Notes: generated by a model from the sequence alone, not told the origin. A stretch of 39,111 bases of DNA from Candidatus Poseidoniaceae archaeon (GCA_028353405.1 JAOMOG010000014.1:1-39111), one strand, 5' to 3'. Shown: positions 26,140 through 35,701, numbered from the stretch's first letter. Numbers and translations are program-made.

Positions 26140-28211
26140 TAGAACTCACCCCCCATCATATTCCATGCAGTCAATTGGGCTCTTGCTGATTGAGTTAATG
26201 TGAACAGTCGACTTTTTCCAACTTTACGAGCATTTAGAACTCCGCCCTTATGTAAGCGATTACTTATTTGTGACAGTCTAGCCCTTTTTATGTTTAATTC
26301 TTGTAATAATTCTTGATCTGATGGAGAATATTTTCTTTCATTTGCTGTTGCAACAACAACTGCCTCATGAGGTGATAAATTAGATAATACGCTCGTGTTT
26401 AATGGGTGATCGATTCTTTCTCCCTCTTTTGGTTTCCTCAAGCTTGTAAGTGCATCTATCAATCTCCTTCGATCGATTGTGCCATCTTGCTTTTGCGGTG
26501 CTAGCAAAGCGGTTTGAAGTGCATTGACTAGATTTGAGAATGTTCTCATATCGCCTTTAGAAACAAATTCAGAATCTAATTCCAAGTCTTCCGTACCTTG
26601 GTAACTAGTTTCGGCTTCTATCGGAGTACCTACGTCGTCATCCATGTAACCTGTTTCGTCATGTATCATCGCAGTACCATCTCCTTCCAATTCCTCATCA
26701 CTTGATTCATCGATTAGATTAGAATCTTTGGCCACCCACAATTCAGCCCCTTTTACAGATTCTGATTGTTCATAATCATCCGGGTTTTCAGGAGATTTGT
26801 CAGGTGCTTCTCTCATTCTTCCGACCAATGAGCCAAACATTCCTGCCATTTCCACTGGTATTGGCTTAGTTGTTTCATTATTGATCTCATCACTGTCATA
26901 AACATCAAATGGTGTTTTCTTTAGAGGAGCGTCGTTATCCTTTGAACTGCCTAAATCATCTAAATCTAAATCAAATCCAGAAAGTGAGCCACCTGGGCCA
27001 TGTATTTCTTGGAAATTATCATCTTGGGTTGTTTCGGAGCTCAGTTCATCGTTTTGTTGTCTAGATTGCCAAGGGGTAGAAGCATCCATGGTCTCTACAC
27101 TGCTATCTTCTGAAGAATCTATTAATTTTTCAACCGATTCAACGTATTCATCTCCTAGTTCATCCATTAATCCGCCAAAAATATCAGTTTGACCATTATC
27201 TGCCGTAGAAGCGTCTAATTTGGCATCATTGTTATTTTCTTCAATACTTGCCTCTGGAACCAAATCATTGGTAGATAGGTCATGCTTAGAGGTGAAAATA
27301 CCTGTTGTAGATGCTTCTGGTTGTTGTGTAGGCAATATCGCACTCGTATCGAATCCCTTTCTGTCATGTGAAATGTGATTAATGTTATTCTGAGCACCTT
27401 GGTTTTGAGCCATACGGTTGTTGTCTACAGCATCCCTCATCACCCTAATAATAGAGGCAGGAAGGCCGTCAGTTATGGCCAATAGGTGCTCAGCATCCTC
27501 TTTTGGAAATGCGTACTGAGTGCTACAAGCCGAACTTATTCTCAGATTAACAAGCTCTTGAATCGACTCAACACTTAGCGGATTCAGCGTGTTTACCATG
27601 TCAAACCTCTTCAATACCGCTTCTGGTAAATGCGCTTTTTGTTTATGATCTAACACCACTACCATCAAAACCTGTAACCGTTCAATTACTGGTAAAGTAT
27701 CTCTCAGTGCCACATTTAGAACTGCAGAATCAACCGTAGGAACATCGATTACCACCAATGGCAGTTTACCAGTGAAAGATTTACTCGTTTCAACCATTTC
27801 AGAAACGATCGCCGTATAGTGCGAAGGAATATTTGGGCCAACTAACTCCAAATATAATGATTCCAGCAAACTTTTAGCGGGAGCAGATGCATGAATATGG
27901 TCTAAGTGTAGCGAAAGTGGTGCCTCCTTTCCTAAACACCTCAACAATGAAGTACGCCCAGAACCGACACTACCAACCATCAAAATACGTCTAGTTGAGC
28001 AGAAATGGATGTGTTGAGCTAGGCTGTCAAATACCTCATTACGACCCACTAAGAGGCTTTTTTGGCCTTCCTCTAGGGGTGATGTAGAAAATGGGTTCTG
28101 GAATAATAGAGGAAGTTCAATCTCTTTACCTTCTATCCGCATACTCCGAGCAATTCGAAGTGGGTATTTATTGTTTGACCTAATCAATAGGTCCCGCAGA
28201 CGTGTTAGCAC
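26139..28211 (-). CDS. Degenerate AAA+ / winged-helix protein with acidic linker
   Basis: 690 residues in three parts. Residues about 50-270 are an AAA+ fold related to Orc1/Cdc6-type ATPases: VGRNEVFDSL, a P-loop at 80-87 reading GSVGSGRT (Lys replaced by Arg), and a Walker B VVIDV at 153-157 with the catalytic Glu missing. About 280-560 is a very acidic, low-complexity linker (DELGDEYVESVEK, DLDLDDLGSSKD). About 585-690 is a winged helix-turn-helix (LLQELNIKRARLSQISNRLHKGG). It is probably a DNA-binding protein with weak or no ATPase activity. The GTG start has GGTGAT upstream; ATG 28142 is an alternative. Confidence 0.76.
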   Translation of the reverse strand: MLTRLRDLLIRSNNKYPLRIARSMRIEGKEIELPLLFQNPFSTSPLEEGQKSLLVGRNEVFDSLAQHIHFCSTRRILMVGSVGSGRTSLLRCLGKEAPLSLHLDHIHASAPAKSLLESLYLELVGPNIPSHYTAIVSEMVETSKSFTGKLPLVVIDVPTVDSAVLNVALRDTLPVIERLQVLMVVVLDHKQKAHLPEAVLKRFDMVNTLNPLSVESIQELVNLRISSACSTQYAFPKEDAEHLLAITDGLPASIIRVMRDAVDNNRMAQNQGAQNNINHISHDRKGFDTSAILPTQQPEASTTGIFTSKHDLSTNDLVPEASIEENNNDAKLDASTADNGQTDIFGGLMDELGDEYVESVEKLIDSSEDSSVETMDASTPWQSRQQNDELSSETTQDDNFQEIHGPGGSLSGFDLDLDDLGSSKDNDAPLKKTPFDVYDSDEINNETTKPIPVEMAGMFGSLVGRMREAPDKSPENPDDYEQSESVKGAELWVAKDSNLIDESSDEELEGDGTAMIHDETGYMDDDVGTPIEAETSYQGTEDLELDSEFVSKGDMRTFSNLVNALQTALLAPQKQDGTIDRRRLIDALTSLRKPKEGERIDHPLNTSVLSNLSPHEAVVVATANERKYSPSDQELLQELNIKRARLSQISNRLHKGGVLNARKVGKSRLFTLTQSARAQLTAWNMMGGEF

Positions 28212-28258
28212 ATGTTAATCAAATCACCATAGCACTAATTTTGGATGAAAAAAGCCTG

Positions 28259-28315
28259 ATTAACGCAACATTAACGCATAGTTAACGCGTTAGGTGAAGC
28301 GTTAAACGCGTTAAT
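28259..28315. repeat. TTAACGC iteron array in the divergent gap
   Basis: Three direct copies of RTTAACGC begin at 28259, 28270 and 28281, exactly 11 bases apart, followed by inverted copies GCGTTA(A) at 28287 (degenerate), 28299 and 28308. Two of these meet as palindromes TAACGCGTTA (28283-28292) and AACGCGTT (28305-28312). The array sits 48 bases from the AAA+ start and 100 from the HMG-CoA reductase start. The helical spacing is that of a protein-binding operator or origin iteron. No other long repeat is seen in 28212-28414; a hairpin ATCAAG/CTTGAT lies at 28360-28377. Confidence 0.8.
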
Positions 28316-28359
28316 GAATGGCAGAACCGAGAAATACGAAAACAACACATCTAGGCCTA

Positions 28360-28377
28360 ATCAAGCGATGTCTTGAT
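28360..28377 (+). promoter_or_regulatory. Small inverted repeat in the hmgA leader
   Basis: ATCAAG-CGATGT-CTTGAT is a perfect 6-bp inverted repeat with a 6-base loop, 37 bases before the HMG-CoA reductase start. It could be an operator half-site pair or a leader hairpin; nothing in the sequence decides between them. Confidence 0.3.
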
Positions 28378-28414
28378 GTGATTGAGATTAGTGGCTAAGC
28401 ACAGAGGAAGCAAT

Positions 28415-29713
28415 ATGTCTGTTGAAAATAGTCGCCTCAGTGGTTTTTTCCGCCTATCTGTAGCCGAACGTAGGCAAATCGTTGCCGAAGCGGCAAACCT
28501 AAGCCAAGAGCAAACCGATGCACTGGCAGCCCATGGAGAGTTATCTGAAGATGCTGCTAACAATATGATCGAGAATGTGATTGGAACTATGTCCTTGCCC
28601 GTTGGAGTGGCAACAAACTTTGTTATCGATGGAAAACACTACCTAATACCATTCTGTTTGGAGGAGTCAAGTGTTGTTGCTGCAGCATCCAATATGGCTA
28701 AGCGTTGCCTTTCTAGAGGTGGTTTCCGCACAAATAATGACGGCCCAATGATGATTGGGCAATTACAGATCCTAGATTTAACTGATATTCCATCTGCGAT
28801 TTCAATGATTGAAGATTCCAAGGATCAATTAATGAAAATATGTAACGACAGGCCAAGTACGATGATCAAACTAGGTGGTGGATGTAAAGAAATCGAATTG
28901 CGAGTGATTGAAAGTCTATCTGGACCAATGCTAATATTACACATTTTAGTCGATACAAGGGATGCTATGGGCGCAAATGCAGTCAATACAATGGCCGAAC
29001 TTATTGCCCCAGAAGTTGAAAGGCTAACCGGTGGAAGAGTCCACTTGAAGATACTATCCAACCTTGCAGCACATCGTTTAGCAAGAGTTGACGCTACCTT
29101 TACTGCTGAAGAGTTATCGGATGATGGAACTCGAGAAAATGGATTACAGATCATTACAGGTATATTGGAAGCATATCATTTCGCCATTGCAGACCCATTT
29201 AGGGCCGTCACACACAACAAAGGAGTGATGAATGCTATCAGTAGCGTTTCTGTAGCCTGTGGGCAGGATTGGAGAGCAATAGAAGCAGGATGCCATGCTT
29301 GGGCATCACATCAAGCAGGAATATACTCATCGATGACACAATGGGTACAGGACGATAATGGCGACCTTGTGGGCTCTATTGAGACTCCAATGGCCGTAGG
29401 AATTGTAGGGGGAGCTAGTAAGGTGCACCCTGTTGCCAGGGCTAATTTGGCTATTCTCGGAGTCGATTCCGCTCAAGAATTAGCTGGCGTCATCGCAGCA
29501 TCTGGATTGGCACAGAATCTAGGAGCTCTAAGAGCACTATCAACTAGCGGAATTCAGGCTGGTCATATGAAACTACATTCTCGCAATATGGCGGTTAGTG
29601 CAGGCGCTTCAGATGATGAAGTTGGAATCATAGCACAGAGATTACAGGCTTTCAAAGGTCCAAAAACTCAAACTAAAGTACAAGAGTTACTCGAGCAACT
29701 AAGAAATGAATAA
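28415..29713 (+). CDS. mvaA: HMG-CoA reductase, class II (bacterial-type)
   Basis: 432 residues. HMG-CoA reductase makes mevalonate, the entry to archaeal isoprenoid lipids. Class II features: LSGFFRLSVAERRQIVAEA at the N-terminus, ENVIGTMSLPVGVATNF (53-69), LEESSVVAAAS (catalytic Glu), DAMGAN, NKGVMNAI (catalytic Lys) and GHMKLHSRNMA (catalytic His). No membrane helices are present, unlike class I. AGAGGA lies six bases before ATG 28415, which decides the start over the upstream TTG. It ends two bases from the convergent scpB and faces the AAA+ gene across the iteron array. Confidence 0.93.
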   Translation: MSVENSRLSGFFRLSVAERRQIVAEAANLSQEQTDALAAHGELSEDAANNMIENVIGTMSLPVGVATNFVIDGKHYLIPFCLEESSVVAAASNMAKRCLSRGGFRTNNDGPMMIGQLQILDLTDIPSAISMIEDSKDQLMKICNDRPSTMIKLGGGCKEIELRVIESLSGPMLILHILVDTRDAMGANAVNTMAELIAPEVERLTGGRVHLKILSNLAAHRLARVDATFTAEELSDDGTRENGLQIITGILEAYHFAIADPFRAVTHNKGVMNAISSVSVACGQDWRAIEAGCHAWASHQAGIYSSMTQWVQDDNGDLVGSIETPMAVGIVGGASKVHPVARANLAILGVDSAQELAGVIAASGLAQNLGALRALSTSGIQAGHMKLHSRNMAVSAGASDDEVGIIAQRLQAFKGPKTQTKVQELLEQLRNE

Positions 29714-29715
29714 TT

Positions 29716-30327
29716 TTATTCTTCTTGTTCTACAATGGGTAGAGTCGATTGTACTGTCAAGTCTATGTCCTCTTCTTCCAGCAGTGCTTCAGCACCGACC
29801 ATTCCATCTAGCATCCCAGATGATTGAACCTGTTCCCTAAACCACGCCTTAACCTTCTTTCTTTCAGTAAATGGACAACCAAATGATTCCGAAAATCTTC
29901 GAGTGGTAATCAATCTACGAGTATTTCCATCTTTTCTCCGGTCAACCATTCCCAATTGCGCTAATTCTCGGACGTAATCATATGCTTTTTGCCCTAATAA
30001 CTCAACTAATCTTGATTGGGCCATCGGCTGGTGGTATGCGATTAGAGCTGCAGCTTTGAGCAACTTTTGAGGAATTTCAGTTCTTGCTTCTTTAGGCAGG
30101 TGATCTGCAATTTGCGGTTTGACTTCAATCGCCCAACGGTTACCAATTTCTGCAATTTGTAGAGCGCCGCCTCTGCGGCGCTTCAAGGTGGCTCTAAGTG
30201 AATTAAGAGAATCTATCATCTCTTCTTCATCATACCCTAATGATTCCGATAACTCTGAAATCGCCATGGAACGTCCTGCTCCAAACAATGTTGCTTCGAG
30301 TAATGATTCTAATGGTAACTCACTCAT
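29716..30327 (-). CDS. scpB: Condensin subunit ScpB
   Basis: 203 residues. Two winged-helix units: LLEATLFGAGRSMAISEL at the N-terminus and the second around YHQPMAQSRLVELLG with YVRELAQLGMVDRR and FSESFG, all typical of ScpB. With ScpA it closes the SMC ring for chromosome compaction and segregation. AGGAG lies eight bases before the ATG. It follows scpA by 12 bases, and this smc-scpA-scpB order makes the identification firm. Confidence 0.92.
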   Translation of the reverse strand: MSELPLESLLEATLFGAGRSMAISELSESLGYDEEEMIDSLNSLRATLKRRRGGALQIAEIGNRWAIEVKPQIADHLPKEARTEIPQKLLKAAALIAYHQPMAQSRLVELLGQKAYDYVRELAQLGMVDRRKDGNTRRLITTRRFSESFGCPFTERKKVKAWFREQVQSSGMLDGMVGAEALLEEEDIDLTVQSTLPIVEQEE

Positions 30328-30339
30328 GTAAATAACTCC

Positions 30340-31608
30340 TTACTCCACTAACCACTCATGGTTATCTAATGATTCCTCAAGATTATCTGGATTGTTTTTA
30401 TTTAACTCAACATCATTTTCTTGAGTCGTAATATGTTGTACTTGTTCTGGCCCCAATACAATCTCAACTGCTTCTTCTACTTGCAATAATTCTGCAGCCT
30501 TTTTCAAAGATCTTTCTTCCTTCAGCTTCGCCTTTTTAGCCCTATCAACCAAGTTGTCAGCATGGCGTTGCGAACCTGTAACTTGTTCTTGGATACGAAT
30601 AGACTCTTGTTCCTGCTCCGATTTTATCATTTCGATTATCTCAGCAAAATCGTTATTTGGCCTTAAGTCTTCAAGATAGATTACTCCATCAGGGACAGTA
30701 TCTTGGTAAATGCTAGCAATTCCACGGTGTGTCAGGAATAAACCAGCAATAAAGGAAGAGACCTTTGCTTCATCTTGATATCCTTCAGGTACTGAACCAT
30801 ATGTTTGCTCCAGTATTAGTTTCAATTCCCCCATCACATCAGCAACTGGCACATTATTGGAACCTGCTTTGAGGCATGTTTGCCTCAATGCCCGCCAACA
30901 GCGCTCGATATCCCCCTCCAGGTCTTCATTGTGCATTCTGCCACCAATATTGGATAAGTATTCAGATAATTCTTTTTCGTGAGCAATCCTATTAATCTCT
31001 CTCAATTTCAATTCTTCTGCATCATCTGCAGCATCCTTGAATGCAGATAACAATTCACCAAGAGTCACTGGTCGCCCTTCTGCCCTACGAACTCTCTCAC
31101 CAAATAGTGAAGGCAAAACGGAGTCTGCATCGCCTTCTAGGATAGTATTTGTAAAGAAAAATGCTTCATCATCGTATTCTGCTTCCCAGCCGAATTCCAT
31201 TTCATCATCCCAATCATCTTCTTCATCAGCGCGTTGAACTCTTTCAAACAATATTGCTGCTTGGTGATTCAACACTTCCCACGAAAGACGGATTAATCGT
31301 CCACAGGCAGGTAAATCTAATCCGGATGCTTGTGATTTTACCCTTGTAGTAAATACTTTCAGGAATGCCGATAAATCGATATTCCAGGCATCTAAACCCT
31401 CTTCTCTTACCAATGATAGAACTAATGCTACAGAACGATCGAAAGGGTCTTCAAGGCTTTGATGTTCAGCTTCTTCAGTTTTTGCGATATCGATAATACG
31501 GTCACTAAAAGACTGAGCTTCATCACTTTCTTCACCAGACTCTAGTAACTGATCGATGATATCCTGCCTGAGGAACCATTTATCCAAAACAGCCTGGTGT
31601 TCCGCCAT
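30340..31608 (-). CDS. scpA: Condensin kleisin subunit ScpA, enlarged
   Basis: 422 residues. The N-terminal domain (DPFDRSVALVLSLVREEGLDAWNIDLSAF) is the kleisin contact with the SMC neck, as in ScpA. The middle is acidic (ADEEDDWDDEMEFG) and a C-terminal winged helix is around 290-330 (AKVSSFIAGLFLTHRGIASI, YLEDLRPNNDF). Typical ScpA is 230-270 residues; here the extra length is the acidic middle and a charged coiled-coil tail. ATG 31608 is chosen with GGAGTGA upstream; the longer GTG start overlaps the smc stop. The order smc-scpA-scpB supports it. Confidence 0.9.
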   Translation of the reverse strand: MAEHQAVLDKWFLRQDIIDQLLESGEESDEAQSFSDRIIDIAKTEEAEHQSLEDPFDRSVALVLSLVREEGLDAWNIDLSAFLKVFTTRVKSQASGLDLPACGRLIRLSWEVLNHQAAILFERVQRADEEDDWDDEMEFGWEAEYDDEAFFFTNTILEGDADSVLPSLFGERVRRAEGRPVTLGELLSAFKDAADDAEELKLREINRIAHEKELSEYLSNIGGRMHNEDLEGDIERCWRALRQTCLKAGSNNVPVADVMGELKLILEQTYGSVPEGYQDEAKVSSFIAGLFLTHRGIASIYQDTVPDGVIYLEDLRPNNDFAEIIEMIKSEQEQESIRIQEQVTGSQRHADNLVDRAKKAKLKEERSLKKAAELLQVEEAVEIVLGPEQVQHITTQENDVELNKNNPDNLEESLDNHEWLVE

Positions 31609-31613
31609 TATTC

Positions 31614-34600
31614 TCACTCCAAGGTTTCCTCTTCGCCAACAACTTGTGCTTGTTCAACTTCATCCTCGACATCTTCTTCTGCCAATATTGCCTTGGTGAT
31701 TTCTACCCTCTCTTCAATGTCTTCAGTCATATCGGCAGTACGTTCGCTCAAAGATGCAAGTGTGCTTGATTCTTCATCGCTCTGTGACATATTATCATTC
31801 AAAAGTGACAATATGCCGCCTAATGAACTAGGAGCTTCCAATGAATCAGGTACTAATGGCATCTCAATCAAGGCTGCTGCTGCTTCATCAACACGTGATT
31901 GGTTTTGTTCAGATGCTTCATTCGCTTCTTTCCAAGCCTTAGCACCCAATTCCAATGCTCTTTCCTTATCGAAATCAACAATACGACGGCTACATCCATC
32001 GCCACCGTGTGTAATCCCGATGTGATGGTCAGCTAAGCGCAATGAAACCTTACGCAGTGTCACCATGATGAATTGAGCTCTCTTTGAACGTTCACTACAC
32101 ATCTTAGCAATTCTTTCAGCATTATACCCGTCAAGATTTTGGTCAACTTCATCAAAGTAGTAGAATGGGCTAGGATCATAGTCCTGTATTGCAAAAATCA
32201 AGGCAAGTGCTGCCATTGATTGTTCGCCACCCGATAGTTGGTGGCGTGTAACCTTAGCAGATTTTCCACGTGGTTGTGCCCATAACTCTAGACCGCCCTT
32301 GAATGGTTCTTTTGGATTCTCAAGGAATAATTCACCACGACCTCCATCACTTAGAGCATTGTATGCGACCTTGAAATTCTCATTTACCTTTTCAAGGACA
32401 TTTAACAGGCGTTCCTTTCTTTGCGATTCTAATTGCTCTGTAACATCCAATAAATGCTTACGACGACTCTGTAATGTTTTGAAATCATCTTTCATTTCGT
32501 CAAGTCTTTCTTGACAATGGTCATATTGTTCAATTGCAAGCATATTGACCGGACCATAGCCCTCAAGCCGACGCTCAAGTCCTCTAACTTTCTTCTCCGC
32601 ATCCCCAACGCTAGGTAGAGTAACATCAATTTGTGCTGGTTCAATATCTGAATCTGACATTTCAGACAATAAATCATCCAGAGTTTCTTGCTTTAATGTC
32701 AATGAACGACCGATCTCTTCGGCCATTTGAGTACGAGAAGTTGCATCATTTGCTTTCTGAGTCAAATCTGCTCTTAGTGAAGCCCTCTCCTCAACTAATT
32801 GAACACGCTCATTCTCCAATCCTTGATTTTCTTCAAGGAATTCAGAACGCTCAATTTCCTTGGCTGTGAGTTCTATAGAATCGGTTGCTATGGCTGCTTG
32901 CATTAAGTCTATCTTTTCACTACGAGAGACAATAGCACTTTCAATCGCAGCGATTCTACCATCAAATTCGACAACTCTACTATCAAGTAAATCTCTGTGA
33001 TCTGAACCACTAGCAAGTGCATCTTGAGCCCGATTCCTCAGCCCCTGAGCCTCTAATCTCTTGACTTCCGCCTTGTGTAATCTCTCCTTGAGATGTGCCG
33101 GGCTGGCATTTTCTAGACTTGCTTGTGCCACAGTTCTATCACTTTCAGATTGCTCAAATTGTTTTTGTGCAACATCTAATGCAGCGAGTGTTTGACTCGC
33201 CTGGCTTTGCAAAGTACTTAATTTCCTTTCAATCTCAGCAACTGCTCCCAGTGACTTGTTATGATTTGTTCTAGATTGTTTTAGTTCAGCACGCCATTCT
33301 TGTTGCTTTGAAGCATGCTCTCCATCGGTGAGTGTATTGATTTTCGCTCTTACTTCGGACTGGACCTTCCTAGCATCTACAAGTGCCCCGTTTACCGTTT
33401 CTGACATCAATCTTAGCCGTTCTACTTCCGCTGTTAGTGACTCTACTTCGTTAGCACCTTGCACTCTGCCTCCAAATGAAACTGACATTTTGCGCTTAGA
33501 ACCACCGATCATTGCACCGCCTGTTTCGGTAATATCACCGCGCAGTGTTACTAATCTCACACCACCCATATTTGCTCGGGCAGTTGACATTGAATCTACA
33601 ATGAGAGTGTTTCTCAAAGCAAAACGAACTGCGATATCGATTCTAGGATCATAATCAAGTAATTCGTAAGCAAATCCAACAACACCTGGTTTTCTTGCTA
33701 CCATTACTGCCTTACCAGCCGCTCTAGTATTCGCTAGCCGGTTTAGAGGAAGGAATGTTGCTCTTCCAGCTCTTTTCTCAGAAAGCCATTTGATTGCATT
33801 TGCTGCAACTTCATCGTTTTCAACAACAACAGAAGTCATTCCACCACCTATTGCGGCCGATAATGCATCTTCATGAGAACTATCTTTTGGAGCACACAAT
33901 TCAGCTATTGTTCCGATAATACCGCGTAATTCGCCTCTATCTCTTGCTGCAATTACAGCTGCTGAACCACCTGCTAACCCTTTAGCACCGGTTCGAGATT
34001 CCATTTCATTTCTTGCGCTAATTAATTTGCGTTCAGTTTCACGAAGCCGATTCTCAACAAGTTGTGATTCTTCGGCTAATTTTGATTCTGCGTTTTGTGA
34101 TGCGTGTAATTCGGTTGCGAGTTTCACTCTATCTTTTTCTGGATCTACGCCACCAAATTCTTCGCCCTTAAGTTCAAGTTCCTCAAAGGCCATTCGTGCT
34201 TCCTCTGCGGCTTCTTGAGCAGTGGCCAATTGCTCTTCAATCACTTCTGCTTGAGCCGCAGTCCGGTCAACCTCGCTTTGAGCATCCGCCATTGCTTTGC
34301 GACAGAGTTCAACCTTCTCGGTAGCTTTTGATAGATTGCGCGATAATTGGGCTGTTGATTCACCAGATGACTCCAGTAGTTTACTTACATCTGCCTCTTC
34401 TTGTTCGGCTTCTTGGAATGCTGTTTTTGCACTTTCCAAATCGGTTCTAGCTGATGAAAGGCTTTCTGCAAATGCAGTCAAGGACACTTTTGCTTCCTTT
34501 AGACTCTCAAACAACTCTTGTAATTCAAGTTTATCTTCTACGTCTTTTTCTTCAGCATCCCGTATCAAATCTCCATTGGTGGCAATGGTGACTTGGAGAT

Positions 34601-35525
34601 TCTGAATCTGTTGCTGCAACCCATTGGTATCCCCGCCCATTAGGGCATCGATTTCTTTTTGTAATTCACCAATTTGATCCTCTAAGCCAAGGAGGACCTT
34701 GCTTCCTTGCCTTACTTCTTCTTTAAGATCATTTGATTCCGCAATATATCTGCTCTGTTCGTTGACTTGGTAAGCGATCTCTGATTTTTGTGACGCATAT
34801 TTGGCCTGGTAGGAAATAATTCTTGAATCTGTTAGTTCTGTCACCAGATCTCTCACTTTAATTGCAAGGTCTTTCTCTTTCTTCAAATCCTTGAGGCGGC
34901 CTTTTTGCTCCTCTTCAAGCATACCGATTCTTTCAATGTATCCTTCAACTTGATTTCTTTGCTTATCCGCCTTTCTTATCTCATCATCATATGAAGTGAC
35001 ACCAGCAACGCCATCTAGCACCTTGCGGCGTTCTTTAGAAGTCATTTTTGCTAGATTGGTCACATCTCCTTGAAGGACGATGTTATATCCATCTGGGCGG
35101 GCATTTGCCGCACCTAGAAGGCGGTGGAATGATTTTTGAGTACTCTCAGCCCCGTCTAGAAGATATTGAGTAACCACATTATTTGCTTTGGTCAAACGAA
35201 CTGTACGAGATAAACGAACTTCTTCTAAATCGATTGGAAGGCGGCGACGCCCGTTAGATAGTTTTGGATTGGCAAATACTAATGTGACCGAACATGAACG
35301 TGCTGGTTTGTTGTTTTTACCACCATTGAAAATCAAATCTTTTGAATTCTGAGCCCTAATGACCTTGTTTGAACGAGGTCCTAATACAAATTGAATCGCA
35401 TCACCGCAATTGGATTTACCTGAACCATTAGGCCCAGTAATCGCTGTGAAACCTCTATCCAAAGGAACTGTTACTTCGCCTTTAAATGATTTAAAATTAC
35501 AAACTTCAAGTGCTTTAAGATACAT
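31614..35525 (-). CDS. smc: Structural maintenance of chromosomes protein SMC
   Basis: 1303 residues. Head N-lobe: NFKSF, Walker A GPNGSGKSN at about 32-40. Two long coiled coils flank a hinge with GIIGTIAELC and GGGMTSVVVEND. Head C-lobe: signature LSGGEQSMAALAL and Walker B FYYFDEVDQNLD. After the head is a 130-residue acidic tail (SDEESSTLASLSERTADM, EDVEDEVEQAQ) that usual SMCs of about 1150-1200 residues lack. The ATP-driven ring organises the chromosome. It heads smc-scpA-scpB; the upstream region has TTTAAGA as a possible TATA box about 35590. AGGGATAGGG precedes the ATG. Confidence 0.97.
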   Translation of the reverse strand: MYLKALEVCNFKSFKGEVTVPLDRGFTAITGPNGSGKSNCGDAIQFVLGPRSNKVIRAQNSKDLIFNGGKNNKPARSCSVTLVFANPKLSNGRRRLPIDLEEVRLSRTVRLTKANNVVTQYLLDGAESTQKSFHRLLGAANARPDGYNIVLQGDVTNLAKMTSKERRKVLDGVAGVTSYDDEIRKADKQRNQVEGYIERIGMLEEEQKGRLKDLKKEKDLAIKVRDLVTELTDSRIISYQAKYASQKSEIAYQVNEQSRYIAESNDLKEEVRQGSKVLLGLEDQIGELQKEIDALMGGDTNGLQQQIQNLQVTIATNGDLIRDAEEKDVEDKLELQELFESLKEAKVSLTAFAESLSSARTDLESAKTAFQEAEQEEADVSKLLESSGESTAQLSRNLSKATEKVELCRKAMADAQSEVDRTAAQAEVIEEQLATAQEAAEEARMAFEELELKGEEFGGVDPEKDRVKLATELHASQNAESKLAEESQLVENRLRETERKLISARNEMESRTGAKGLAGGSAAVIAARDRGELRGIIGTIAELCAPKDSSHEDALSAAIGGGMTSVVVENDEVAANAIKWLSEKRAGRATFLPLNRLANTRAAGKAVMVARKPGVVGFAYELLDYDPRIDIAVRFALRNTLIVDSMSTARANMGGVRLVTLRGDITETGGAMIGGSKRKMSVSFGGRVQGANEVESLTAEVERLRLMSETVNGALVDARKVQSEVRAKINTLTDGEHASKQQEWRAELKQSRTNHNKSLGAVAEIERKLSTLQSQASQTLAALDVAQKQFEQSESDRTVAQASLENASPAHLKERLHKAEVKRLEAQGLRNRAQDALASGSDHRDLLDSRVVEFDGRIAAIESAIVSRSEKIDLMQAAIATDSIELTAKEIERSEFLEENQGLENERVQLVEERASLRADLTQKANDATSRTQMAEEIGRSLTLKQETLDDLLSEMSDSDIEPAQIDVTLPSVGDAEKKVRGLERRLEGYGPVNMLAIEQYDHCQERLDEMKDDFKTLQSRRKHLLDVTEQLESQRKERLLNVLEKVNENFKVAYNALSDGGRGELFLENPKEPFKGGLELWAQPRGKSAKVTRHQLSGGEQSMAALALIFAIQDYDPSPFYYFDEVDQNLDGYNAERIAKMCSERSKRAQFIMVTLRKVSLRLADHHIGITHGGDGCSRRIVDFDKERALELGAKAWKEANEASEQNQSRVDEAAAALIEMPLVPDSLEAPSSLGGILSLLNDNMSQSDEESSTLASLSERTADMTEDIEERVEITKAILAEEDVEDEVEQAQVVGEEETLE

Positions 35526-35670
35526 CCCTATCCCTCATTGTCGAGAATTTCGCCCCGACCTTAATCTCGTCACCCATCGCGACAGGTCTTAAACAATCGC
35601 TTTGTCAACGGAACAGTAGGGCGGTTTTGGATACTAAAGAGAAAAAGCCAAATACAATTTTTACACATAC

Positions 35671-35686
35671 AATAATTGAAATTATT
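35671..35686 (-). terminator. AT palindrome terminator after the 35702-36490 gene
   Basis: AATAATT-GA-AATTATT is a 7-bp perfect inverted repeat in an AT-rich tract just past the stop of the four-helix membrane protein on the minus strand. Together with the flanking T-rich stretch it is a plausible transcription end before the smc promoter. The remainder of 35526-35701 holds only the smc leader and promoter. Confidence 0.4.
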
Positions 35687-35701
35687 ATTTTCTGAAAAGA
35701 C

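Noticed and set aside
31597-32025. 142-codon open frame on the plus strand
   Set aside because: Antisense to the smc and scpA junction, Ser-rich composition typical of a shadow frame.
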